NCBI RefSeq assembly: GCF_001592085.1
Contig: NZ_BCWD01000002.1
Location: forward strand, 1-64,000
Reading direction: 5' to 3'
Length of the DNA stretch: 64,000 bases
DNA from: Levilactobacillus senmaizukei DSM 21775 = NBRC 103853
GTDB lineage: Bacteria > Bacillota > Bacilli > Lactobacillales > Lactobacillaceae
The position numbers and the translations under genes are program-made. Positions 9,729 to 19,069 of this stretch are shown piece by piece. The first letter of the stretch is position 1. Each line of letters begins with the position of its first letter. Under the pieces are notes generated by a model, which was not told the DNA's origin, searched no databases, and saw only the letters and a list, made by a program, of their open reading frames with translations.

Positions 9729-9925
9729 AATTTTCTTGGCAACGTAGCTCCCCCAAATAGCAACGGTGATTCGGGAATCAAATCAGTTTAGGTTGCCCCA
9801 TCCCCCAAGGTTGGTGCTCACCTGCTATTCTGGGGGCCACATTGCCTAACCCCCCTTGTAGATTCTGATTCTATTATTATAGTAAATCACCCTTACCAAT
9901 TAAGAAAAGAAAGTGACTTGTGAAA

Positions 9926-9939
9926 TTTAAGCGGTTTCA
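9926..9939. promoter_or_regulatory. Near-consensus cre (CcpA) site upstream of the ROK gene
   Basis: TTTAAGCGGTTTCA differs from the cre consensus TGNAANCGNTNNCA only at the second position. It lies upstream of a minus-strand -10-like TATAAT at about 9872-9877, which would suit CcpA activation or a second promoter. Confidence 0.4.
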
Positions 9940-10197
9940 AAAGCCGAATGTACGGGAAATCGTTGTCCCCATAGGCTTATAACGCCAAAATTCCATGATC
10001 GACCAATTAATTTGCTTATTCGGTTTATAAATGCATTTGTTTAGTGACTTACCTTTCATGTCAAGTTTTATAACCAAAAGTTTAAGAATGGTTAGTTCAG
10101 CGACCAAATTGATCGGTTTTGACTTTTGCGGCCACGTTCTGTGTTATTTTTTCTGACATTTTTAGATTGTTCGCGTTATATTTATTTTGGCTTTCAC

Positions 10198-10333
10198 TGC
10201 CCGCCTACCGGTTGGCCCCGCAGGGGGCTGGAACATGGTGGACACGCTTGGAAGCCAGCAAGCCCAGCTGTCTTCAAACTCGGTCTTTACCTAACCCGGA
10301 AGCCCACCGACTAAGGCAAACGACACCACTGAG
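10198..10333 (+). repeat. Structured dispersed repeat, copy 1 (forward)
   Basis: Member of the 13-copy family of this window. The core runs from GCTGGAAC to CCACTGAG with two internal hairpins. It is nearly identical to the copy starting 165 bp downstream, so the two look like a tandem duplication. The right outer arm is degraded here (GAGTCCACG instead of GAGCCCCCTGC). Confidence 0.85.
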
Positions 10334-10362
10334 TCCACGCTTATGGTTACTTTAGCTTAGAT

Positions 10363-10507
10363 TGCCCGCCTACCGGTTGGTCCTGCAGGGGGGCTGGAAC
10401 ATGGTGGACACGCTTGGAAGCCAGCAAGCCCAGCTGTCTTCAAACTCGGTCTTTACCTAACCCGGAAGCCCACCGACTAAGGCAAACGACACCACTGAGC
10501 CCCCTGC
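10363..10507 (+). repeat. Structured dispersed repeat, copy 2 (forward)
   Basis: Near-identical duplicate of copy 1, with one extra G in the G-run of the left arm. Here the outer arms match: GCAGGGGG...CT on the left and AGCCCCCTGC on the right. Confidence 0.85.
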
Positions 10508-10720
10508 GAGACCGCCCTCACGGCTAAGATTGACTAGTTATTAGCAACTATCTTAGAGCAAGGTGCTAGGTCAACCAGAAATAGCTACTCGTCTAAAATC
10601 GTAGTATTATCGTCATACCCACTCTCAATCAGATAGATTCAAAACACCCTATTCATATCGAGTAAAACACCCTTCACTTCATCTGGACACCATCGCCGAC
10701 CTCAACGACCAATAGGCAGC
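10508..10720. other. Intergenic spacer between repeat copies
   Basis: Non-coding; no terminator, promoter or open frame that I can support. Confidence 0.4.
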
Positions 10721-10859
10721 CAATGGCCGGCCCGGGGCTCAGCCGTGGGACTGCCTTAGCGGAGTGAACTGCTCCGGTTAGGCAGAACTGACTTTTGAGA
10801 CCGCCCTTTGGCTCAAAATCATGTTCACCGCGTTCCAGCCCGTTAAGGGCCGGCCATTG
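10721..10859 (-). repeat. Structured dispersed repeat, copy 3 (reverse)
   Basis: Outer arms CAATGGCCGGCCC and GGGCCGGCCATTG are perfectly complementary. Internal hairpins are CTGCCTTA/TTAGGCAG and TTTTGAG/CTCAAAA. It lies just beyond the terminator of the TPR-like gene. Confidence 0.9.
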
Positions 10860-10903
10860 GCGAGCCAGCATCAGCAATTTCATAATCAGTATTGTCTGAG
10901 GCC

Positions 10904-10941
10904 AAAATAAAAACCGGCATGGACAAATGTCCCTACCGGTT
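10904..10941 (-). terminator. Intrinsic terminator of the TPR-like gene
   Basis: On the minus strand, ACCGGTAGGGACA and TGTCC...CCGGT arms are followed by TTTTTATTTT. Confidence 0.85.
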
Positions 10942-10952
10942 CGAAACAGTAT

Positions 10953-11828
10953 TTATTTGAGATATTGTTGCGTGTACTTGGTCAACGACAACTTCTTCTT
11001 GCTGGCAGTTTGCATTGCCACCCGCACGTCTTGATCGCTCATGGCATCGGATTGGCCACCCGCAGCGTTAATCGTTTGCCGGGCACTGGCAATCTGCGCA
11101 TCCGTAATCGTCTTACCATTTAACTCCTTTTGGCTTTGCGTCACGGTGTACTCGTTACTCCCCTTGTAGTTCTTAGCAGCCGATTGTTCGGCCGGCGTCA
11201 ATGAAGCGCTTGAACTACTGGTATCGGAACTGGAAGAAGTAGAGCTAGCCGCCGCAGTCACAGAACTCGTTTGTCCCGCATTGTTCGCTTTCCGTAAGGC
11301 CAAGGCTTGGTCATACAAGTCCTTGTAATACGTCTGACGGAACTTGTCGTTGTTGAACAGTTCATCCAAAGTGGTATTGGATTGACCATAGTTCAGCGCC
11401 TTGTTTTCCCCTTGCGCCTTACTCAAGATCGTCTTGAATTGCTTAACGTTCGCAACCACACCCTTAACCAACTTGTATTGGCTAGTGGCCCGCGATACCA
11501 AAACCTTGGACCCCTTCTTGGTGTCCTTGACCGTCTGGTAGTGTTCCTCCGCACTGGTGAACTTCCGTGCTTCCATAGAATTCTCAGCCGAGACGAACCG
11601 TTGTGTTTGCGTTAAATAAGTCTGTGCTGTCGGATCATTTAATTTACGCTTTAAGGCATTCTGAAAGTAGCTTTCAGCCTGCGTGTAGTGCTTACCTTTG
11701 ATGGCAGTACGCCCGTTAGCCATTGCCGCTTGGTACTCCTTAGCTGTTGCGTGATGATTCGAATACGCGTAACCGCCAATCAGCAGTGCCACCACGATTG
11801 TTGCCACGACCCATACCCATTTTTTCAA
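10953..11828 (-). CDS. Membrane-anchored TPR-like surface protein, unknown function
   Basis: A 291-residue protein with a single N-terminal membrane segment (residues 4-23) and no lipobox cysteine, so probably a signal anchor facing outward. Residues 33-130 carry TPR-like helical repeats (pattern A-x-x-x-G-x-x-A-x-x-x-x-x-Y-x-x-A). A serine-rich linker with S-S-S-S-D-T-S-S-S-S at about 195-215 leads to a C-terminal helical domain ending in K-Y-T-Q-Q-Y-L-K. The TTG start at 11828 follows GGAGG by 8 bases. The TPR/linker/helical layout suggests a scaffold at the cell surface; I do not recognise a named family. Confidence 0.7.
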   Translation of the reverse strand: MKKWVWVVATIVVALLIGGYAYSNHHATAKEYQAAMANGRTAIKGKHYTQAESYFQNALKRKLNDPTAQTYLTQTQRFVSAENSMEARKFTSAEEHYQTVKDTKKGSKVLVSRATSQYKLVKGVVANVKQFKTILSKAQGENKALNYGQSNTTLDELFNNDKFRQTYYKDLYDQALALRKANNAGQTSSVTAAASSTSSSSDTSSSSASLTPAEQSAAKNYKGSNEYTVTQSQKELNGKTITDAQIASARQTINAAGGQSDAMSDQDVRVAMQTASKKKLSLTKYTQQYLK

Positions 11829-12040
11829 AATGAAGACCTCCGCCGGTTAATTATAGTTATATTATACCATGCATCAGTATAGAAACGACCCTTTTTACTT
11901 GAGCTAATTTTTGTGAATAAAAGTTAATGCGCTTACATTAAGACCCCCTCTTACGCTTTACCGGATGAAAGGCGTATACTAAGAAAGTATATTTTTGTTT
12001 TACTGCACGCCATGCAGCGAAACCAGAAAGGACTCCTGAC

Positions 12041-13240
12041 ATGCTTGAAAAAACTTTCTACAAAACATTTTTAAGTCACACTTTCAACATTCCCGTTCGA
12101 GTCAACTACTGGGACGGCAGCAGCGATGTCTATGGGACCGGCACTCCTGATATCACTATCACCATTCATGAGGCCATTCCGATTAAGGAAATTTCTCGAA
12201 ACGCTTCGATTGCGCTCGGGGAAGCGATCATGGACGGTAAAATTGAAATTGACGGGAGTATCGAAGACCTCTTAACGGCGGCCTACGAAAACACCGACAG
12301 TTTCTTCCACAATAAGAAATTTATTCATTTCTTACCCAAGCAAAAACATACGGAAAAGGAAAGCAAGACTGATGTCCAAAACCATTATGATATTGGAAAT
12401 AACTTCTACAATCTTTGGTTAGACGACACCATGACTTACTCTTGTGCTTACTTTGAAACACCTGACGATGATTTATACACCGCCCAGATGAATAAAGTTC
12501 ACCACATCATCCGTAAACTCAACCCACAACCTGGCAAAACCTTGCTGGACATTGGTTGTGGCTGGGGCACGTTGATGCTGACCGCCGCCAAGGAATACGG
12601 GTTGCACGTGACTGGGATTACTTTGAGCCAGGAACAATACAACTATGTTAATCAACAAATCGAAGCGGCCGGTCTGCAAGACGTCGCCGAGGTTCGCTTG
12701 GAAGACTACCGTGAACTTGGCAACGAGAAGTGGGACTACATCACCTCAGTCGGCATGTTTGAACACGTTGGTCAAGAAAACTTGGGCGAATACTTCAAGT
12801 GTGTTCAAGAATACTTGATGAACGATGGGGTTGCCTTGATTCACGGAATTACCCGTCAACAAGGTGGCGCCAACAATGGTTGGTTAAACAAGTGGATCTT
12901 CCCCGGTGGTTACGTGCCTGGCTTAATTGAAAACACCACGCACATCATTGAAAACGGCCTCCAGATTGACGACATGGAACCTCTTCGTCGCCATTACCAA
13001 AAGACGGTAGAAATCTGGGACCAAAACTTCAATGAACACCGTGACGAGGTCGCCAAGATGTTTGATGACCGTTTCGTACGCATGTGGGACCTGTACCTGC
13101 AGGCCTGTGCCGCATCCTTCAAGTCTGGAAACATTGACGTTATCCAGTACCTGATTTCCAAGGGACCATCCGCCCGGATGTTACCAATGACGCGGGACTA
13201 CATGTACGACGAAACACATAAGAAAGTCGCAGCTAAATAA
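12041..13240 (+). CDS. cfa: Cyclopropane-fatty-acyl-phospholipid synthase
   Basis: Adds a methylene group from S-adenosylmethionine across the double bond of unsaturated phospholipid acyl chains at the inner membrane face. The 399 residues match the family. H115-Y-D-I-G-N and Y133-S-C-A-Y-F are the classic CFA synthase blocks, and L169-D-I-G-C-G-W-G-T-L is the SAM-binding glycine loop. The ATG at 12041 is preceded by AAAGGACTCC. A promoter-like TATACT lies at about 11974-11979. It is monocistronic, with a terminator 35 bases downstream. In lactobacilli this gene makes lactobacillic or dihydrosterculic acid and is usually growth-phase or acid controlled. Confidence 0.95.
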   Translation: MLEKTFYKTFLSHTFNIPVRVNYWDGSSDVYGTGTPDITITIHEAIPIKEISRNASIALGEAIMDGKIEIDGSIEDLLTAAYENTDSFFHNKKFIHFLPKQKHTEKESKTDVQNHYDIGNNFYNLWLDDTMTYSCAYFETPDDDLYTAQMNKVHHIIRKLNPQPGKTLLDIGCGWGTLMLTAAKEYGLHVTGITLSQEQYNYVNQQIEAAGLQDVAEVRLEDYRELGNEKWDYITSVGMFEHVGQENLGEYFKCVQEYLMNDGVALIHGITRQQGGANNGWLNKWIFPGGYVPGLIENTTHIIENGLQIDDMEPLRRHYQKTVEIWDQNFNEHRDEVAKMFDDRFVRMWDLYLQACAASFKSGNIDVIQYLISKGPSARMLPMTRDYMYDETHKKVAAK

Positions 13241-13274
13241 AAACCAGTTAAGCGACCGCGGATCGCCTGACGAT

Positions 13275-13325
13275 AAAGGCCCTCTAACTACCGGATTGAT
13301 CACCGATAGTTGGCGGGCCTTTTTG
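13275..13325 (+). terminator. Intrinsic terminator of cfa
   Basis: AAAGGCCC and GGGCCTTT arms with an extra internal hairpin (ACTACCGG / CCGATAGT), followed by TTTTTG. Confidence 0.85.
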
Positions 13326-13462
13326 ATTCTGTATCCGATTAACGGCCGCCATTACACTATTTATAAGGGGCCTTGCTTGTTCACGGTTGGCTAGCGTGTT
13401 ATAGTTTTGAGCACTGGTAATGGTGTTAATAATTTAGGACATAAAAAGGGATTAAATAAATT

Positions 13463-14275
13463 ATGCAGACTAAGCAAATGCTATTGTTAGCCACCGCGTT
13501 CGCTGCCATGCCGACCAAAGGCAAACCGACAGCCAAGCAGTTGAAGCCACTGATGAAGTTTCGCCACCTCCATGTGTCGAAGCACAAGGTCACTGGCAAG
13601 ACGGTCAAACACGCCCAGGTCCACATCTATGACTTAAAACACCACGCCCTGTTAAGTGCCCAGGCTGACCGTCACGGCCACTTTAGTATCCGCTCCAAGC
13701 AAAGTAACCTGGATAAGCTAAAGTTCCACTTAATCGCCACCAAGCCCGGCTATCAAGCTCGCGTCCTGACACACCAACTAAGGAAAAACAAGACTGCTGG
13801 TTCGGCCAAATCAACAGATTTAATCGAGGGCAAACCCGCCCTGCCGGTCAAAGTCACCGCACGGCCGGCCCGTCAACAACCTAAGCAACAGGTCCAAGAC
13901 TTATTAACCCAGCTACGGTCCGTGGCCAACGCCGAAAAACGGGAAATTCTGGCCCAACGCCCCTCAAGAAAAACCATTCAAGACCATCAGGAAATTCTGC
14001 GACGGTTACAGAATACCCTGGCCCAGACACAGCTGGATCTCACGGCCGCCGAAAAATCCGGTAACCAGTCGCTCCAACGGTCGCTGAAGGACGACGTTCT
14101 GGCCGCCCGGACCGAACTGTCTAATCAAATCGATGTATTCAAGGTGGATACCGATACGCTCCACAACCTCAACGTGGCCTTGAACTATTTTAAAACCCAA
14201 CGCACGGTCCTCAAGGAACGATTGGCCTCACTGGATACCAATGAGACTGGCAAGGTGACCGTTGCCCAGGCCTAA
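13463..14275 (+). CDS. Secreted-type protein with Ig-like N-terminus and coiled coil, unknown
   Basis: A 270-residue basic protein. The first ~20 residues are only weakly hydrophobic and not a convincing signal peptide. Residues about 33-105 (V-T-G-K-T-V-K-H-A-Q-V-H-I-Y-D, then H-G-H-F-S-I-R-S and a K-P-G-Y block) resemble the carboxypeptidase-regulatory-like or Cna-B-type beta-sandwich pattern. Residues 145-260 are strongly helical with heptads, likely a coiled coil. The ATG at 13463 follows AAAAAGGGA. I do not recognise a named family. The gene stands alone between cfa and azlD and has no plus-strand terminator beyond the shared hairpin at 14321-14348. Confidence 0.6.
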   Translation: MQTKQMLLLATAFAAMPTKGKPTAKQLKPLMKFRHLHVSKHKVTGKTVKHAQVHIYDLKHHALLSAQADRHGHFSIRSKQSNLDKLKFHLIATKPGYQARVLTHQLRKNKTAGSAKSTDLIEGKPALPVKVTARPARQQPKQQVQDLLTQLRSVANAEKREILAQRPSRKTIQDHQEILRRLQNTLAQTQLDLTAAEKSGNQSLQRSLKDDVLAARTELSNQIDVFKVDTDTLHNLNVALNYFKTQRTVLKERLASLDTNETGKVTVAQA

Positions 14276-14320
14276 TCATTCCCCATTGGTTATCACAACT
14301 CTAGCAAGTTTAAGGCCACT

Positions 14321-14348
14321 AAAAAAGGCGGAGCCCAGCTCCACCTTT
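14321..14348. terminator. Bidirectional terminator between azlD and the plus-strand gene
   Basis: AAAGGTGGAGC and GCTCCGCCTTTTTT on the minus strand form a strong terminator for azlCD. The plus-strand tail is poorer. Confidence 0.8.
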
Positions 14349-14364
14349 GATTAACCTATTTAGA

Positions 14365-14700
14365 TTAAGCGATGACCATCGATAACAGGAAAACGCTGAT
14401 TAAACCAACAACCACCGAGATTACCATTGACCGAGTCCGGTACGCGACCACAATCACAATAACGGCCGCTAGCATTTCAGAATATTTGGAAATGATAAAC
14501 TGGTAGCTTTCGCTATCAATGAAAATATCCTTCACGACTAACGCCGTAAATAATGACACGGGAATAAACTTCATCCATTCATTGAACCATTCCGGGATCT
14601 GCCGCTTGGTGAATAACATCAGGGGAAAGAACCGTGGGATAAATGCGACGAAAAAGCCGAGGATGATTAGCCAAAAGTGTTGCGTACTATTCCAATTCAT
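14365..14700 (-). CDS. azlD: Branched-chain amino acid exporter subunit AzlD
   Basis: A 111-residue protein with four hydrophobic segments, the small partner of AzlC in LIV-E type export of leucine, isoleucine, valine and analogues. The segment I-P-R-F-F-P-L after the first helix is typical of the AzlD family. The ATG at 14700 has AGGAGA upstream and lies 17 bases after the azlC stop, so the two genes form an operon. A terminator follows immediately. Confidence 0.88.
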   Translation of the reverse strand: MNWNSTQHFWLIILGFFVAFIPRFFPLMLFTKRQIPEWFNEWMKFIPVSLFTALVVKDIFIDSESYQFIISKYSEMLAAVIVIVVAYRTRSMVISVVVGLISVFLLSMVIA

Positions 14701-14717
14701 ATAGCGTCTCCTGTATC

Positions 14718-15521
14718 CTAATTATCTTCTGTGTTCTCAACAACCGATTTCTTAGCCCCGGGACTGCGGAGTTTCCACAACCAGTGACTGTCTGGCAAAT
14801 GCTTCTTTAAAGTGGTCTCTAGTAAGAAACCCAGCAATGAAGCAATAAGGGTCGAGATGACTAACCCCAGGGTACTCTTGGTTAGCATCATGCACAGGGC
14901 CGCAAACACCCCGGAAAACAAGCAAATCAGAATGGTCAGCCGGTTTTTAATCTGCATGACAATCATATACAAGAATAGTGCCGTCAGTGCGAAGTTAACG
15001 ACCCCGAGGTCAATCTTCAACGCACTCCCGACCAAACTGCCGATAACGTTGCTGACCGCCCAAAAGAGTAAAGAATAGTGCTCCACCATCAAAGCCTCTT
15101 TACCCGTCCACTTCTTATCAGTGGCGAATTTTAAATAGTTAATGGCGTAATTTTCATCGTTTAACGAGACCGCAAAGATAAACAAAAAGCGGTTTGATTG
15201 GCCTTTTAAGTATGGCGATAAGCTCGAACTCAATAAGGCATAACGTAATTCCAAGAAGAACAGCATCAAAACAATTGAAAGTAATGGGGAATTAATCGTC
15301 AACATCGTGGCAATCAGAAATTGTGCCCCACCGGAAAAAATTAGTAATGAAACTAATCCGGTCAGTAAGGTATTGAATCCTGCCGCGTGTAGCAAAATCC
15401 CACAAGCCAGCCCAATGGGAACGTAACTTAAGTTCAGGGGCATGGCTACCCGCAAGGTCGACCGCCATAAGGGTTCATCGGGGTCTGGCACTTGCTTGGG
15501 GTTTGGCCGTCGTTTATTCAA
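14718..15521 (-). CDS. azlC: Branched-chain amino acid exporter subunit AzlC
   Basis: A 267-residue polytopic protein with the AzlC layout. The early block P-L-N-L-S-Y-V-P-I-G-L-A-C-G-I-L and the following S-G-G-A-Q-F are family hallmarks. It is first in the azlCD operon. The start is TTG at 15521, preceded by GGAGG nine bases upstream; the N-terminus is basic and cytosolic. AzlC and AzlD together export branched-chain amino acids or toxic analogues; no AzlB-like regulator is adjacent. Confidence 0.9.
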   Translation of the reverse strand: MNKRRPNPKQVPDPDEPLWRSTLRVAMPLNLSYVPIGLACGILLHAAGFNTLLTGLVSLLIFSGGAQFLIATMLTINSPLLSIVLMLFFLELRYALLSSSLSPYLKGQSNRFLFIFAVSLNDENYAINYLKFATDKKWTGKEALMVEHYSLLFWAVSNVIGSLVGSALKIDLGVVNFALTALFLYMIVMQIKNRLTILICLFSGVFAALCMMLTKSTLGLVISTLIASLLGFLLETTLKKHLPDSHWLWKLRSPGAKKSVVENTEDN

Positions 15522-15784
15522 TAATGTTTGCCTCCGTCGAAATACCTGAGATATGAAGCAAGTTAATGGATTTACCCGTTATCCACAAAACACAATGATA
15601 TTTTAACATGTTTCATCCTATTTTCATATAACAACCGTGATATTTAGCAAAGGTAATCGGGCATTCCGGCGGGTTTCATTAAAACTTTGTGAAATTGCAA
15701 AGCTCATTTTCATCATTTTCACGCCAATTAAAGGACCCGTAATCTTTCAATCTTCGGATAGACGGCCTCGCCTATCCCACCCCA

Positions 15785-15825
15785 CAAAAAAATGTCGCAA
15801 GGCTCGTAGCCCTGCGACATTTTTA
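15785..15825 (-). terminator. Intrinsic terminator of the YhgE/Pip gene
   Basis: AAAATGTCGCA and TGCGACATTTTT arms with an inner GGCT/AGCC, T-tailed on the minus strand and similar in reverse. Confidence 0.9.
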
Positions 15826-15830
15826 TAATT

Positions 15831-18710
15831 TTATGAATGTGAATTAGTGTTTGGATCCTCAACGGCGCCCAACTTTTGGTTGTCGTCCAGTTGAGAAACG
15901 CCCATCAGATGCTTCTTCTTTAACCAAATCATCGTTGGCCACAACAGGGCTAACGCGATAATCATGAAGAGCAGTAGCATCCAGAAGGCCTTACCAACCA
16001 TCCCTGGCATCCCTGACGTAATCGCATCCCGGAAGCCGAGAATCGAGTAAGTCATTGGCAAGAATGGGTGAACCACGTTGTAAAACGAGTTCGTAACTTC
16101 CATTGGGAACGTCCCACCAGAACCACCAAGTTGCAGCATCAGGAGAACCATGGCCAAGAACCGACCAGGGTTGTCCAACAGCATCGACAGGAACATGACG
16201 ATGAACATCGACGCCTCCGAGAACATGATGGAAACCAGAATCATTTGCATTGGGTGAGTAACACTCAGTCCACCCAGCATCATCAGTGATGGTTCGATAA
16301 CGGCCATAGCCAGCGCTACGACAGCGCCAATGGAAACCTTACTGAAGAACCAGCCGGTCGCACTACCATCTGCCTTGGAAACCTTACGGATTGGGAAGGC
16401 AAAGTTGAAGACCAAGGCCCCAACGTAGAGCGCCACGGACAGCACGTACGGTGCTAAGGCATGACCGTAGTTTGGTACGTAGCTGTAGCTCTCATGCTTC
16501 AGGTGAGTTGGCGTCGCGAACATGTCCGCCGTCTTGTCAGACAGTGGTTGGTCGTTGATCTGCTTAGCCCCACTCTTCAAGGACGTGGCTAATTTGCCTT
16601 GACCCTTGTTAAGCTTGTCGGCTCCGCTGATAATCTGACCGTTCTTGTCAACTAATTGTTGTGACCCATCGGCAGCTTGGTTAACTCCACTGACCAGAGC
16701 CGGTACTTTGCCGTTCAAGGTGGTCAAGCCACCATTAAGGGTACTTGCACCTTGGTTAAGCCGATTGCCCGCAGACGTCAATTTAGGCGTGTTAGCTTGC
16801 AGCTTATTAACACCGGCAGCCGCCTGGTTAATCCCACTTGCTAACGTGCCCATACCACCATCAAGCGTTTGGGCACCTGTCTTTAAGGATGGACCGTTCT
16901 TGGCAAGTTTAGCTGAACCAGCGGCAATCTTAGCCATACCATTAGACAGAGCTGGAACCTTTTTATTCAGAGTAGCAGCACCCGTACTAAGTTGTTGAGA
17001 ACCACCAAATGCGGTCGAAACCCCATCGGTGTACTGTTTAGTACCATTTTGTAGTGCCGTAATACCGGCAGTTAAACCAGCAGTTGGCGAGTTAACCTGT
17101 CCATCCAATTGTGACAGGCCAGCTGCAAGATCTGACAAGCTGGCAATTTGGTCATTAAAGTCTTTAGAATTTACAACCCCGTCCAAGCCCGTCAGGCCAG
17201 TCGAAATCGTGCCCAAAGCACCCACTAACTGAGTCGTAAGAGTAGCTAGTTGAACATCATCCGAAGCCGCCTTTGTTTGAATCGTGTTGCTCGAGGCCTT
17301 AATTTCTTGAGTGGCAGCATTGGCAGCCGTTGTCTCACTAGCCAACTTTTTGGCCAACGAGCTAACCTCATCTTGGTTATCGGACTTTGCTGCAGCTGCC
17401 TGAACATCGGCCGCTGTAGCAGCAGCCGCTTTGCTCAGTGACTGAGCCTTTTCAACGCTTGCCGCATTCGAGTCCGAGCTCGTTGTAGAAGCAGTACTAC
17501 CTGATTGGCCCTTCACAATGTTATCGATTTCCTTCGACAGTGCTTCGGCTTGGGTGGCACCCGTAGACAATTGCGTCACGCTGGACTGCAGTTTAGAAAC
17601 TTGTCCCGACATTGCCCCAATTTGTCCGGTGCCATCACTCATCGTCTTAATCGCAGCAGACATTTTTGATGCGCTAGCTGCCAATTGGGCAAGTCCATTG
17701 TTCAGGTCACTGGACTTACCATTCAGAGTAGACAACCCTGTGTTCAGGTCCTTACTCCCGGAAGCCAATTGTGATACACCCTTAGACAGTGGTCCAACCC
17801 CAGCGTTCAGTTGCTTGGCCCCATCGTTCAGCGTGTAAACCCCGTTGACGTACTTGTAGACACCGGTATTCAATTGGCTAGCACCAGTCGCAAGTTTATT
17901 TGCACCCGCCTGCATCGTTGGCATCTTAGCACTCAGTTGGCTAACCCCACCGGTAAACTGGTTAACCCCAGACGTGTATTGGCCGAGTCCGGAAGCCAGG
18001 GTGGCGGAACCATCCGTCAACTTTTGAATCCCACTCGAAAGTGGTTGAACCTTGGTCTGCATGGTTAACAGGCCATTATTCAGCTTGGATACACCAGTGG
18101 TGTAGGCGTTCAGGCCATCCGTCAGGGTAACGGTCCCGTCCTTTAACTTAGCGGAACCCTTGGCGGCCTTGTCCATCCCCTGACCCACAGCGTAGATTTG
18201 CTTAAACGTTGCTTGGGCGTACGCTTTGGTAACCTTGGCCTTGATTTGGCTATCCAACTTGTCGGATCCAACTTCACTCATGACCTGAGCGATATAGTTG
18301 GCCGACCCGTTCGTCTTGTAGCTAAAGGTCATCTTCTTTGGCGTCTTGTTCAACGCCGTTGCGGCGTTAGCCGAGAAATTCTTGGGAATCGTGATGACGG
18401 TGTAATACTTGTGATGCTTCAAGCCATCCGCTGCCTGGCTTGCGGAAACGAACCGCCAGCCCAGCTGATGGTTCTTCTTCAGGTTTGACACCGTCTGATC
18501 CCCAACGTTTAACTTCTGCCCCTTGAAACTTACCGCTTGGTCATTGTTGACCACGGCCACGGGCAGTTTACCGGTTTCCCCATAGGGGTCCCAAACCGAT
18601 TTTAGAAAGAAAATACTATAGAGGAATGGAATAAACATAATGGCAACAACCGAGATTAAAATCAATCGGTTGTGCCGGATGTAGTTCCATTCGCCTTTAA
18701 TCATGTCCAC
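15831..18710 (-). CDS. YhgE/Pip family large membrane protein
   Basis: A 959-residue protein with the architecture of the YhgE/Pip (phage infection protein) family. There is one N-terminal transmembrane helix (about residues 16-36), a long extracytoplasmic region and five or six C-terminal helices (about 750-940) resembling an ABC-2-type permease. The middle is built of about 20 imperfect repeats of G-x-x-x-L-x-x-G or A-x-G-x-x-x-L, which should make long helical bundles, with a low-complexity Ser/Ala part near 410-460. The start is GTG at 18710, nine bases after GGGAG. Family members have been linked to phage adsorption and to export or ESX-like systems; the role here is unknown. Confidence 0.88.
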   Translation of the reverse strand: MDMIKGEWNYIRHNRLILISVVAIMFIPFLYSIFFLKSVWDPYGETGKLPVAVVNNDQAVSFKGQKLNVGDQTVSNLKKNHQLGWRFVSASQAADGLKHHKYYTVITIPKNFSANAATALNKTPKKMTFSYKTNGSANYIAQVMSEVGSDKLDSQIKAKVTKAYAQATFKQIYAVGQGMDKAAKGSAKLKDGTVTLTDGLNAYTTGVSKLNNGLLTMQTKVQPLSSGIQKLTDGSATLASGLGQYTSGVNQFTGGVSQLSAKMPTMQAGANKLATGASQLNTGVYKYVNGVYTLNDGAKQLNAGVGPLSKGVSQLASGSKDLNTGLSTLNGKSSDLNNGLAQLAASASKMSAAIKTMSDGTGQIGAMSGQVSKLQSSVTQLSTGATQAEALSKEIDNIVKGQSGSTASTTSSDSNAASVEKAQSLSKAAAATAADVQAAAAKSDNQDEVSSLAKKLASETTAANAATQEIKASSNTIQTKAASDDVQLATLTTQLVGALGTISTGLTGLDGVVNSKDFNDQIASLSDLAAGLSQLDGQVNSPTAGLTAGITALQNGTKQYTDGVSTAFGGSQQLSTGAATLNKKVPALSNGMAKIAAGSAKLAKNGPSLKTGAQTLDGGMGTLASGINQAAAGVNKLQANTPKLTSAGNRLNQGASTLNGGLTTLNGKVPALVSGVNQAADGSQQLVDKNGQIISGADKLNKGQGKLATSLKSGAKQINDQPLSDKTADMFATPTHLKHESYSYVPNYGHALAPYVLSVALYVGALVFNFAFPIRKVSKADGSATGWFFSKVSIGAVVALAMAVIEPSLMMLGGLSVTHPMQMILVSIMFSEASMFIVMFLSMLLDNPGRFLAMVLLMLQLGGSGGTFPMEVTNSFYNVVHPFLPMTYSILGFRDAITSGMPGMVGKAFWMLLLFMIIALALLWPTMIWLKKKHLMGVSQLDDNQKLGAVEDPNTNSHS

Positions 18711-19009
18711 TTGTTTCAGCTCCCTTTATCCTCAAAATAACCTTAAATAATTGCAGTCTCTTTTATAATAGAAGTATCTTCGCACATTATTACTTGACTT
18801 GTCAAAACAATAACATGCCATCGACTATTAATAGAAATCGTCACCAACCGCACCCCATCAACGTTTCGGCGTGTTCTACATTCATTTTTAAAATTTTTCG
18901 GTTGCTTAAATAAATCCCTCAGGTTACGGAATAGCTTATCAAACCGGCCTGTAATCCACCTTGATCCGAATCAATCGTGCCCATGTCCGATCCGTTCAAG
19001 CCAAATCGC
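18711..19009. other. Promoter region upstream of the YhgE/Pip gene
   Basis: AT-rich non-coding DNA. It contains the palindrome described at 18794-18805 and no supported gene. Confidence 0.5.
18794..18805. promoter_or_regulatory. Palindrome TTGACTTGTCAA, candidate operator
   Basis: A perfect 12-base inverted repeat about 90 bp upstream of the YhgE/Pip start codon, reading TTGACAAGTCAA on the coding strand. Size and symmetry fit a TetR-like operator, and YhgE/Pip genes are often TetR-controlled. No regulator gene is adjacent. Confidence 0.35.
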
Positions 19010-19048
19010 AAAAAAAATCCGCCACCTTTTTATTTTGGTAGCGGATTA
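19010..19048 (-). terminator. Intrinsic terminator of dacA
   Basis: On the minus strand, AATCCGC...ACC and GGT...GCGGATT arms are followed by TTTTTT. Confidence 0.9.
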
Positions 19049-19069
19049 CTACTATATTTATCTAACCGA

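Noticed and set aside
10198-10507. Possible CRISPR array in the tandem repeats
   Set aside because: Only two long, structured units with no short regular spacers and no cas genes nearby.
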